From the NCBI RefSeq assembly GCF_035984655.1, contig NZ_JAXCHT010000006.1, forward strand, positions 1-64,000: DNA of 64,000 nucleotides, in the 5' to 3' direction. A model generated the notes under the pieces. The model was not told where the DNA came from. It ran no database searches and was given only the letters and a program-made list of their open reading frames with translations. Both the position numbers and the translations under genes were made by a program. The stretch is from Actimicrobium sp035984655. Its GTDB lineage: Bacteria > Pseudomonadota > Gammaproteobacteria > Burkholderiales > Burkholderiaceae_D. Of this stretch, positions 33,955-42,403 are shown in pieces (the stretch's first letter is position 1; every line of letters begins with the position of its first letter).

Positions 33955-36099
33955 ATGTTCAGACTACCTATCCGCCGGCTGGCGGTGTTGGCTTTCCTCG
34001 CGGTCCCGCTAACGGCACTCGCCGACGGCGTCAGCGTCAGATACGACTTTTCCGATCCTGCAGGTAATCCATTCCCAAGTAATCGATATACCGTCCCGGA
34101 CTGGTCGCAAAATACCTTTCGCCGGGTCGCACTGCCACTGCCCAACTGCACCACCAGACCGAGCGATTGCGCCGATATCCGCGTCCTCAACACACTCGAC
34201 GGTTTTTCAACCCAGCCACGGATAACCATTCCCTTCACTGGCAATATTGATCCCGGTACCGTCAACAGCAACACGATTTTTCTGGTCAACCTGGGCGACA
34301 CGCTGAGCTGGGCAGGCGCGGGCCAGCGTGTCGGCATCAATCAAATCGTATGGGACCCGAGCACCAAAACGCTGGCCTTCGAATCCGATCAACTGCTGCA
34401 GGAGCATTCGCGCTACGCACTGGTCGTCACCGATGGTGTACGCGACGCGCAGGGTAAAAAGCTCAAGGCCCTGGATCTGGACGACGACGATCATCGCGGC
34501 AATGGCCGACACGATCGCGATGACCGCGATGAGCGTGATGGGCGCGACTACCGCAACGAACTGCGCGACGCCATGCGCATTCGGATTCCGGGCGGAGGCA
34601 AAGTGGTCGCGGCGAGCCTGTTCACCACGCAGAGCATTTCCGCCGACCTGTTCAAGATCATGAAAAAAATCAAGCACTCGTCACCGGCGCCGGCCAGTTT
34701 CATGGTTGGCAACGGCGGCACCACCAGGGCAGTGTTTCCGGTTAGCGGCACCAGCATCCGTTTCAATCGGCAGGTCGGAACCGCTCCGTCGTACGCCCCG
34801 TCAGATTTGCCGATGGCCGCACTGGGTGTGATTCCCGGCGCGATTGCACAAATCGCCTACGGAAAATTCAGCTCACCGAATTTTGAAAGTCCCGCGCAAA
34901 TCATTCCGGCAGTGGGCACCATGCATGAGCTGCCGCGTCAATACGGTACCAACGGCTTGATCTTCCAGGTGTTCGTACCGGCAGGACCAAAACCGGCCGG
35001 TGGATGGCCGGTCGCCATCTTCGGTCACGGTTTTACTGACAGCATGTATGGCGCGCCATGGACAGTCGCGTCGGTGCTGGCGTCGCGCGGAATCGCCACC
35101 TTGTCGGTGAATGTGGTCGGCCACGGTGGCGGTGCGCTTGGCACGCTTGACGTGCAACGCGCCGGACAGGCCACCGTCGTGGTACCAGCCGGAGGGCGCG
35201 GCTTCGATCAGGATGGCAATGGCGCCATCGACTCGACCGAAGGCGTCAATGCGGCCGCACCATACACGCTGGTCGGCAATCGCGATGGCTTGCGTCAAAC
35301 GGTGGTCGACCTGATGCAACTGGTGCGCGAAGTGGAGGTCGGCATGGACATTGATGGCGACGGCACCGTTGACCTGAATGCGGCGCGGATCTATTACAGC
35401 GGCCAGTCCTTCGGTGGCATTTACGGCACGATCTTCCTCGGCGTCGAACCGAATATTCGCGCTGGCGTGCCCAACGTCGCGGGTGGGTCGATCACCGAAG
35501 TCGCCCGGCTTGGCGCCTTCCGTCCCCTGACCGGGATTTCGCTGGCAACGCGTGTTCCGTCGCTGATCAATGTCGCTGATCCCAGTGGCATCGCGTTCAA
35601 CGAAAACATCCCGCTGCGCAACCTGCCGCCGCTGGTCAACACTGTCGCGGGTGCGCTGCCGATCCAGCTGACGCTGGACCGTTTCGAGTGGGCCCAGCAA
35701 GCCGGCAATCCGGTCTCGTACGCGTCGTTTATCCGCAAGCAACCCCTGCCAGGCAATGCTGCCAAGCCGGTGCTGTTCCAGTTTGCGCGCGGCGACGAAA
35801 CGGTGCCGAACCCGACCACCACGGCGATCATCCGTGCTGGCGATCTGGCTGATGTGGCGGTGCAGTATCGCAACGACCTGGCATTTTCCGCCAATCCTGC
35901 CGTGCCAAAAAATCCGCATACGTTTCTGACCAATATCGGCAGTGCTGCCACGGCGGCATACGCAGTCGGCGCGCAAACGCAGATCGGCGTGTTCTTCCAG
36001 TCGGGCGGTACGGTGGTGATTGATCCTGACGGCGCCGGGCCGTTCTTTGAAGTGCCGTCCAGTCTGCCGCTGCCGGAAGGTCTGAACTTCCTTCCCTGA
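33955..36099 (+). CDS. Secreted alpha/beta-hydrolase (virulence-factor-lipase-like esterase)
   Basis: 714 residues with a signal peptide ending near LTALADG. An N-terminal Ig-like part (ITIPFTGNIDPGTVNSNTIF, YALVVTDGVRDAQGKKL) resembles that of bacterial virulence-factor lipases. Residues ~176-203 form a D/R/H-rich insertion. The hydrolase domain has the oxyanion HG in VAIFGHGFTDSMYG and the nucleophile elbow GQSFGG with Ser about 485. Two loops look like calcium sites: DQDGNGAID near 418 and DIDGDGTVD near 465. It is probably exported to the periplasm or outside and calcium-stabilised; the substrate is unknown. It has its own promoter and stands alone between the sulfhydrylase-like gene and a convergent TetR-LOG pair. 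Confidence 0.8.
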   Translation: MFRLPIRRLAVLAFLAVPLTALADGVSVRYDFSDPAGNPFPSNRYTVPDWSQNTFRRVALPLPNCTTRPSDCADIRVLNTLDGFSTQPRITIPFTGNIDPGTVNSNTIFLVNLGDTLSWAGAGQRVGINQIVWDPSTKTLAFESDQLLQEHSRYALVVTDGVRDAQGKKLKALDLDDDDHRGNGRHDRDDRDERDGRDYRNELRDAMRIRIPGGGKVVAASLFTTQSISADLFKIMKKIKHSSPAPASFMVGNGGTTRAVFPVSGTSIRFNRQVGTAPSYAPSDLPMAALGVIPGAIAQIAYGKFSSPNFESPAQIIPAVGTMHELPRQYGTNGLIFQVFVPAGPKPAGGWPVAIFGHGFTDSMYGAPWTVASVLASRGIATLSVNVVGHGGGALGTLDVQRAGQATVVVPAGGRGFDQDGNGAIDSTEGVNAAAPYTLVGNRDGLRQTVVDLMQLVREVEVGMDIDGDGTVDLNAARIYYSGQSFGGIYGTIFLGVEPNIRAGVPNVAGGSITEVARLGAFRPLTGISLATRVPSLINVADPSGIAFNENIPLRNLPPLVNTVAGALPIQLTLDRFEWAQQAGNPVSYASFIRKQPLPGNAAKPVLFQFARGDETVPNPTTTAIIRAGDLADVAVQYRNDLAFSANPAVPKNPHTFLTNIGSAATAAYAVGAQTQIGVFFQSGGTVVIDPDGAGPFFEVPSSLPLPEGLNFLP

Positions 36100-36136
36100 C
36101 GGACGTCTTGTGACGGGAATACGCAACGCAGGAAAT

Positions 36137-36175
36137 TGCCGGTGACGCGGTAGCGCCAGTTTGGCGTGTCACCGG
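36137..36175. terminator. Long inverted repeat between convergent esterase and LOG genes
   Basis: GCCGGTGAC (36137-36145) pairs with GTCACCGGC (36167-36175), and an inner CGCCA-GTT-TGGCG hairpin sits between the arms. There is no T-run on either side, but the position between convergent stop codons suits a two-way transcription barrier. Confidence 0.5.
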
Positions 36176-36193
36176 CGGTCACGCCAGAGCCGC

Positions 36194-36793
36194 TCAGGGC
36201 AGCAGTGTGCTGGCTGCCCTGGCCGGTAACAGTTTTTCGATCCGGCCAGGCACCCACTCCTTGAAGCGGGCAATCAGGCGCGCGCCATCGGTGTCGTCCA
36301 TCATCAATTCGCGGTGGTTCGCACGCAGGAATCCTTGTCGCACCGTGTGATCGACGAAGCTGATCAAGCCGTCGTAGAAGCCTTCGACATTCAGCAAGCC
36401 AATCGGCTTGTCGTGAAATCCCAGTTGCGACCAGGTCATCACTTCAAACAGCTCCTCCATGGTGCCCATTCCGCCCGGCATCGCGATGAATCCATCCGAC
36501 AGCTCTGCCATCAGGGCCTTGCGTTCGTGCATGTCCTTGACGATATGCAGGCGCGTCAATCCGGCGTGGCCGATCTCCTTGTTGAGCAGGGCGGTGGGAA
36601 TGACGCCGGTCACTTCGCCGCCGTGCTGCATGACTTCATCGGCGATGGTGCCCATCAAACCGACATTGCCACCCCCATAGACGAGCGCAATGTGCTGCTC
36701 GGCAAGGTTGCGTCCCAGCGCACGGGCCGCTTCGGCATAGGCTGGCAGGTTGCCTGCCGAGGCCCCGCAATACACACAAACGGACTGGATCAT
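36194..36793 (-). CDS. LOG-family protein (TIGR00730; cytokinin-type nucleoside 5'-monophosphate phosphoribohydrolase)
   Basis: 199 residues from ATG 36793, the start that gives the usual SVCVYCGASAGN. LOG signatures are LVYGGGNVGLMGTIAD and the catalytic PGGMGTMEELFEVMTW. Members cleave nucleoside monophosphates to base and ribose 5-phosphate; many are mis-annotated as lysine decarboxylases. The start overlaps the stop codon of the TetR gene by the four bases ATGA, so translation is probably coupled. The in vivo substrate is uncertain. Confidence 0.9.
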   Translation of the reverse strand: MIQSVCVYCGASAGNLPAYAEAARALGRNLAEQHIALVYGGGNVGLMGTIADEVMQHGGEVTGVIPTALLNKEIGHAGLTRLHIVKDMHERKALMAELSDGFIAMPGGMGTMEELFEVMTWSQLGFHDKPIGLLNVEGFYDGLISFVDHTVRQGFLRANHRELMMDDTDGARLIARFKEWVPGRIEKLLPARAASTLLP

Positions 36794-37461
36794 TTGAGCT
36801 TTTCCCGATGGGCCTCGGCCAGTCTTTCGAACAACAATTGGGCTTCGCCGCGCAGGTACGGCTTGATCAGCGACAGCACCTGATAGCAACCCCGCGCCAG
36901 TGCATCGGCCATCGCCTGTGGCTCCGAATAATTGCGTGGATTGCAGACGTATTCGTACGATAACCAGTATGTCGCCACCACCACCATATTGGTCGCGAGT
37001 GCATCAATTTCGAGGTCGTCAGCCGCCAGCGCCGAGTCACTGCGCATGCCCTGACACAGCGCACCGGCGATCTTGATCTTGTGCGCCATGATGCGTTTGA
37101 ATTGCAGTTCCAGCGTGCGATTGCGCGACAGCAGATCGCTCAGGTCGCGGTAAAAGAAGCGGTAGCGCCAGACCAGTTCGAACATCCAGTGCAGATACTG
37201 CCAAACGTCCTCGATGTTGGGACGGCGTCCGACCGGCACGGCAAGCATGTGCGAAAGCTCGCCTTCAAACTGGGCGAAGATCGAGTTGACAATGTCGTCC
37301 TTGTTGCGGAAATGGTAGTACAGGTTGCCGGGAGAAATATGCAGTTCGTCTGCGATGACCGTGGTGCTGATATTGGGCTCGCCAAATTCGTTGAACAGCC
37401 GCAACGATAATTCCAGAATGCGTTCGCGCGTGCGACGCGGTACTTTGAGAGGCGTGGTCAT
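36790..37461 (-). CDS. TetR-family transcriptional regulator
   Basis: 223 residues. The N-terminal helix-turn-helix reads TRERILELSLRLFNEFG, then TTVIADELHISPGNLYYHFRNKDDIV, a strong TetR match. The C-terminal part (YLHWMFELVWRYRFFYRDL) resembles the betaproteobacterial TetR subgroup whose ligand is unknown. It is translationally coupled to the LOG gene downstream (ATGA overlap). A regulator locked to a nucleotide-salvage enzyme suggests control of that enzyme or a shared signal, but this is inference. Confidence 0.88.
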   Translation of the reverse strand: MTTPLKVPRRTRERILELSLRLFNEFGEPNISTTVIADELHISPGNLYYHFRNKDDIVNSIFAQFEGELSHMLAVPVGRRPNIEDVWQYLHWMFELVWRYRFFYRDLSDLLSRNRTLELQFKRIMAHKIKIAGALCQGMRSDSALAADDLEIDALATNMVVVATYWLSYEYVCNPRNYSEPQAMADALARGCYQVLSLIKPYLRGEAQLLFERLAEAHREKLK

Positions 37462-37523
37462 GAAGGCGTGGTCCTGAATTTTGCATTAGGATAACACCGA
37501 AGAATCGCCCGGCGCGATGCCGA

Positions 37524-37994
37524 TTATTTCGGCATGATCACCGTGTCGATGACCTGAATGACACCATTGTCAGCCGTCAGATCGCTCTGCGTCACATTGG
37601 CGCCATCGACAGTAATTTTGCCATTGTCCGAGGTGAGCGTGACGAGGTCGCCCTGAATGGTTTTGACCGGACCCGGCTTGACTTCGGACACAAGGATTTT
37701 GCCCGGAATGATGTGATGGGTGATGAGCTGCGCGAGGCGGACCTTGTCCTTCAATAGCGCATTAACTGTTCCGGGCGGCAATTTTGCGAAAGCGGCATCG
37801 CTCGGTGCAAAGATCGTGAAGGGGCCCTGGTTCTGCAGTGAATCGGTCAGGCCTGCCGCCTTGGCCGAGGCCAGAAAGGTACGAAAAGTACCTGCCGAAT
37901 TGGCAGTGTCAACGAGGTTGGCGGCGCCGGCAGTGGATGCCGACACGGCAAACAGCAGCGCCACCAGCGCGGGGGGCAATGAACGGAATGGCAT
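37524..37994 (-). CDS. Exported fasciclin (FAS1) domain protein
   Basis: 156 residues from ATG 37994 with a signal peptide ending near STAGAAN. A single FAS1 domain fills the rest: the H1 box FTIFAPSDAAFAKLPPGTV, then LLKDKVRLAQLITHHIIPGK and the H2 box GVIQVIDTVIMPK. FAS1 proteins mediate adhesion or bind small ligands at the cell surface. It is divergent from the TetR gene at 38123 and 62 bases downstream of the other TetR. A 7-bp inverted repeat (ATGCCGA/TCGGCAT) spans its stop codon. Confidence 0.88.
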   Translation of the reverse strand: MPFRSLPPALVALLFAVSASTAGAANLVDTANSAGTFRTFLASAKAAGLTDSLQNQGPFTIFAPSDAAFAKLPPGTVNALLKDKVRLAQLITHHIIPGKILVSEVKPGPVKTIQGDLVTLTSDNGKITVDGANVTQSDLTADNGVIQVIDTVIMPK

Positions 37995-38074
37995 GCGGAT
38001 TCTCCTGAATGATGCACAATGTGGGAACAATTGATCCGAGCGGGGTAGTCGGAATCACCGTAGGTCAGTTGTCA

Positions 38075-38080
38075 TATAAT
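38075..38080 (+). promoter_or_regulatory. Candidate -10 box for the TetR gene at 38123
   Basis: A perfect TATAAT 43 bases before the start codon in the 128-base divergent gap with the fasciclin gene. The -35 at 17 bases spacing is poor, so this is only a candidate. Confidence 0.4.
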
Positions 38081-38122
38081 CAAAAAAGTTCAACCTGATT
38101 CCGTACGGCAGAAATCTTCTCA

Positions 38123-38728
38123 ATGACCCAAGCTCCGAAACGTTCGTTCAAACAGCAACAACTCATCGTTCGTGAGGCTGCCATTATCGAGGCGGTACAT
38201 GGGCTCCTGGCACGAAAAGGCTATGAGCTGATGACCATGGACGAGGTCGCAGCAGAAGTCGGCATTGCCAAGGCCAGTCTCTACAAGCACTTTCCGTCGA
38301 AGGAGGCGCTGGCTGCAGTGGCGATGATCGGCTTGATCGAAAACACCATTGCGCACGTGCGCGACTTGCCGGAAGACATGCCGGCGATCGACAAATTGCG
38401 CGGCATCCTGCGGTGGGCGATGGAAGTACGCCTGCAGGGCGGGCTGCCAACGTTGCCATCTGACAACAGATTTCTGCGCGATTCGCTGCTCAACAATGCG
38501 CAGTACGTCAGCAAGGTGGTCGATCTCAATGAATTGCTGGGCGCGCTGATTGACGCCGCACGCAACGCGGGCGCGATGCGCAAGGATCTGCCGATCGAAG
38601 TGATCCTGCTGACGATCTACGCGCGCTCGTGCGATCCGAGCGTCGATTATCTGAAGATGATGGGCGTGCACTCCGACGCAGCGATTGTCGATTTCATGCT
38701 GGCCACCTGTTTCGATGGGGTCTGCTGA
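38123..38728 (+). CDS. TetR-family transcriptional regulator
   Basis: 201 residues. The DNA-binding part is REAAIIEAVHGLLARKGYELM followed by MDEVAAEVGIAKASLYKHFP, an excellent TetR helix-turn-helix. The C-terminal region (RDSLLNNAQYVSKVVDLNELL) is of the kind found next to efflux or fatty-acid genes, but no such gene adjoins. It is divergent from the fasciclin gene, which is therefore one candidate target. It is convergent with the M1 aminopeptidase, with a strong hairpin between the stops. Confidence 0.87.
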   Translation: MTQAPKRSFKQQQLIVREAAIIEAVHGLLARKGYELMTMDEVAAEVGIAKASLYKHFPSKEALAAVAMIGLIENTIAHVRDLPEDMPAIDKLRGILRWAMEVRLQGGLPTLPSDNRFLRDSLLNNAQYVSKVVDLNELLGALIDAARNAGAMRKDLPIEVILLTIYARSCDPSVDYLKMMGVHSDAAIVDFMLATCFDGVC

Positions 38729-38743
38729 GACCGACCAATCTGA

Positions 38744-38765
38744 CCCGGGCTGTCGGTAGCCCGGG
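38744..38765. terminator. Perfect hairpin between convergent TetR and aminopeptidase genes
   Basis: CCCGGGCT-GTCGGT-AGCCCGGG, an 8-bp GC-rich stem between stop codons at 38728 and 38775. There is no T-run, so it is a plausible but not classic terminator for either strand. Confidence 0.5.
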
Positions 38766-38774
38766 GTGGCGACT

Positions 38775-41416
38775 TCAACCCGGATTGCGCTCGAGCCAGC
38801 GATCGATTGAGCGCAGCGGGGCGTCCTGTACCCGAATCCTGTCAGTAATTTTCGCAACCGAAATATCAAGTTCCCGACGCGCATCCTGCGTGAGATAGGC
38901 ATCCGCATAGGCGACCAGTTTTTTGCGCATGGCCGGATCGGCTGAATTCACAGCCAGTGCGGGGAAGTACCGGCTGCGCGACGTGATATCGACCAGCAGA
39001 TCGACGCTGGCACGGTGTGCGATGGCAAAATCAAATGCCAGATCCGGGTGGTAATCGGCGACGCGACGAATCATGCCTGCGCTGGTGGTCAGGCCCGGTT
39101 CATCGGTCAAGGCCAGCTCCAATGCCTGCCGCGCAAGCGTGTCGTCCTTGCTGGCTGCCAGCAAATCGTACAGTTGCACCTTGACGACGGTGGAGGTCTC
39201 GGTCTGCGCCGCGCGCCGCAATTTCTCCCAGGTCGCGCTGTCGGCATGTTCGGCCAGCACGGACAGGGTCATCTTGCGCAACGCGGCGCTGCCGATGTCG
39301 TTACTGGCATAACGCCGGCGTGCTTCGGCAATGGTGGGTTGATCATCAAGCGCACTCATGGCCAGCACCAGCTGTTCCCGGATCGGTGCAATCGCATCAG
39401 GTTCGCCTGCCTTGGCGATCCAGCCAAGTTGCGCCATGATCGGTGTCAGACGTGCCAGGGCGAAGTGTCGGAAGCGGCCTTGACGGGTCGTGTCGCCGGC
39501 GTAGTAGCGATCCATGGCGGCGAAGACTTCGGCAATTTCACTCCAGACCTTGGGCTCCGCCGACAGCGGCGTGGCGTCAACCAGCGCGAGGAAATCCGAC
39601 AACGGTTGCAGCCCCGCCAGCCCGAGCTGGGCGGTGTCGGCCAGCAGGCCCAATTGGTCGACCGGCGCCAAGGCACCGAAATTTGCCACCAGCGCAGCGA
39701 AGTTGGTCGGTTCGTACAGGGTGCGGTAATACCCGGTCTGACCCGCATTGACCAGCACGGCGCCGCAACCCGGCGCACGCACCACGGCCTTCTGATTCCG
39801 GACCAACGCCTGTACCGGCGGTCCGGATGCACCGACCTGCAGCGTCACCGGCACGCGCCATCCCAACGCCTTCTTGTCTGGCTGGCTGCGGCTGAATTCG
39901 GCCTGGGTCAGGGTGATGATTGAATTGCCGGCCTTGCAGCTGACATCGGCGACGCGAATCATCGGAACCCCCGGCTGTAGCGTGAAGTCATGCGCGATCG
40001 CCATGATCGGTTTTCCAGTGGTCTGCTCCAGCGCCCGCCACAAGTCGTCGGAGACGGTATTGCCATACGCATGGCGTTTCATGTAGGCGCGCACGCCAGC
40101 ACGCCAGGCCTCGGCGCCAACATGATTTTCAAGCATGCGAATAACGGCCTCGCCCTTGCTGTAGGTGATCGCATCGAACGCCTGGCTGGCCTGCGCGGCA
40201 GTCGCCACGTGCTGAACCACGGCATGCGTGCTGTCGAGCGCATCCAGACTCATGGCGCGCTCGCGCGTATCGATGATGCCAACGCGGTATGCCATTCCGG
40301 ATGCAGCAGCGCCGTCGTACGGCCTTCCATCCATGACGCGAAGCCTTCATTGAGCCAGAGATCGTCCCACCATTGCATGGTCACCAGATCGCCGAACCAC
40401 TGATGTGCGATTTCGTGCGCGGCGAAGGTGAACACGCGCTGCTTGTCGAGCTGCGTCGAGATGGCCGGGTCGAGCAATAACCCGTACTCGAACGTAAAGA
40501 TGGCGCCCCAGTTTTCCATCGCGCCAAAAAACTGGCTGCGACCGGGAGCGGCAATGTTGTCGAGCTTCGGGAGTGGAAAGGGCAGTCCGAAATAGTCATT
40601 GTATTCACGCAGCACCGCCGCCGAGGCCTCCAGCGAGAACTGGCCTTGGGGCAGTACGCCCGGTTTGGTGATGAGACCAAGCTCCGTGGCGCCGACCCGG
40701 ACGGATGCGCGTTCGAAGTTGCCCTGGCCATAGAACAGCAGATAGGTCGACATCGTCGGCGACTGCGCGAACCTGACAAGCTTGCGGCCACCGGGTTGGG
40801 GCGTCGACTGTTCGATCGGCATATTGCTGACCGCGACCTCATCGCCGGGCAGGTTGACCTCAAGTGCAAACGTGGCCTTGTAGGCAGGCTCGTCCCATGA
40901 GGCGATCACGCGGCGGGCGTCGGAATTTTCGAACTGCGTATACAGCGCCCGCTGCCTGACGCCGGCAACCTCATAGTCGAGTGAAAACAGGCCGGCCGCC
41001 TGCGTGCCGATCAAGCCGGTGTAGTTGAGCGCGAGACGATATTTCCCGCGACTGATCGGATGCGCGAACGTGAAGGTCGCGGTTTCGTTGTCGGCATCGA
41101 GTGAAATCCGGGCCGGGTCGGGTGACGTGTTGGCATTCGCTGCGAGCAGGCTGGCGCTGTTGAAAGTCAGTTCGGCGGCATTCAGGGTGATGGTCGAGGT
41201 CGGTGCGAGCACGTCGATGCTGATAACGACCTGCGCCGTGAAGCTGGATGCGGCCTTGTCGGGTGTGGTGGAGACCGCATAGTGCGAGGGGCGCACGTTG
41301 CGCGGCAATTGTGACGTGGTTGCCGTCGGTGTGAGGAGGGGGGCTGGCTTTGCCGACGCGGCATCGGCAAGTCCGGTGAGCGCGAAGAATGCGGCAGAAA
41401 GCAAAATACGGGGCAT
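38775..41416 (-). pseudogene. M1-family aminopeptidase split by a single-base frameshift
   Basis: Two overlapping frames make up one ~880-residue M1 peptidase. Part 1 (41416 to 40250) has a signal peptide ending near ADAASAKP, the exopeptidase motif GAMENWGAIF and the zinc site HEIAHQWFGDL (His about 334) with the third ligand Glu in LWLNEGFASW. It ends prematurely soon after LHPEWHTALASS. Part 2 continues in the -1 frame with RERAMSLDALDSTH, the catalytic Tyr in DAITYSKGEAVIRML and the ERAP1-type C-terminal domain. The break lies about 40255-40285, in GCGCGC-rich DNA. Part 1's TGA overlaps an ATG of part 2 (ATGA at 40250-40253). Sequencing error, real mutation, frameshifting or coupled reinitiation all remain possible. 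It is the last gene of the 45.2-38.8 kb minus-strand run. Confidence 0.85.
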
Positions 41417-41446
41417 TGTGTGTCCTGACAGGTTGACGGGTGCGTG

Positions 41447-42388
41447 TTATCGCGTTGTTGAGATGGCCAGCACCTGCGCAATGACGCAAGCCTGAATCGA
41501 CGTGTCCATGCCGAGCGCAACGTGCCCAATGCCGTGAAACGCCATATTCGTCGCGCCTTCAAGGTGGGATGACAATTGCGGCGACACGATGTTGTCGTGA
41601 TGCGAGTAAATGGAGACGAACAAGGCGTACGTCGCCGGACTTTCAGCCGCTTCCAGTCGGCGGAGCCAATCGCTGGCGCCGCCGCCGGCGACATCGCCAT
41701 TCCAGCGCATCTGTTTCGAATTTTCACCGACCCCGAAATTGGCCAGTCCGGTGCCACGGTGCGGCGTGCCAAGCGTGATCACTTTGGCGATGTGCGCGCT
41801 GCCATGTTCGCGCAGATACGCGCGGCAGGCCAGGCCACCCATGCTGTGCGCCACCAGGATCACTTGCGCACTGCCGCTGTCGGTGAGCAACGTACGGATG
41901 GCCTGGTGGATTGCCGGCACGTAGCTGTCGATATCGGCCAGTACCGGCTCCAGATTGACCGCGTGATGGGTGATGTTGGCATCGCTGAGTTGTTTGCTCA
42001 TCCCGTTCCAATAGCCGCTGTTGCAGCCATAGCCATGAATCAACAACACCGGCAGGCCGACCGGATGCGCGGCCGGGCGCTTGTCGAAGGTGCGGAATGC
42101 CATGCTCCAGCTCGATGAAATCATGCTGGCGTTGAACTCGCTGCGGAACAGTCGCGTCGCCTGTTGCCAGGTGATGCGAAATTCGCTCGGGGTCTCGCTG
42201 CGATAGATCCATGCAAGCAGGAAGCTGTTGGCGGTAATCGACAGCCGCGCCACCGCGACGAACAGCACGCTGATGGCCAGTGCCATCCACACGCTGTGCA
42301 GGTGCAGCACCTTGAGGCAGAGGAAGAACAGGGCAATACCGATCAAGCACTGCACAACGATCAAGAGCCGGGTAATGCGGGCAACCAT
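41447..42388 (-). CDS. Membrane-anchored lipase-like alpha/beta hydrolase
   Basis: 313 residues. Two N-terminal membrane helices (about 8-27 and 33-55) precede a hydrolase domain. The oxyanion region is LPVLLIHGYGCNSGYW, the nucleophile elbow is VAHSMGGLACRAYL, and the closing His is in HGIGHVALGMD. The sequence LGTPHRGTGLANFG after the nucleophile is shared with bacterial triacylglycerol lipases and PGAP1-like proteins. The active site probably faces the periplasm, but the topology is uncertain. It lies 15 bases after the GMC gene and 30 bases before the aminopeptidase, so all are probably one transcript. Confidence 0.85.
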   Translation of the reverse strand: MVARITRLLIVVQCLIGIALFFLCLKVLHLHSVWMALAISVLFVAVARLSITANSFLLAWIYRSETPSEFRITWQQATRLFRSEFNASMISSSWSMAFRTFDKRPAAHPVGLPVLLIHGYGCNSGYWNGMSKQLSDANITHHAVNLEPVLADIDSYVPAIHQAIRTLLTDSGSAQVILVAHSMGGLACRAYLREHGSAHIAKVITLGTPHRGTGLANFGVGENSKQMRWNGDVAGGGASDWLRRLEAAESPATYALFVSIYSHHDNIVSPQLSSHLEGATNMAFHGIGHVALGMDTSIQACVIAQVLAISTTR

Positions 42389-42403
42389 GTCAATCAGGAT
42401 CCT

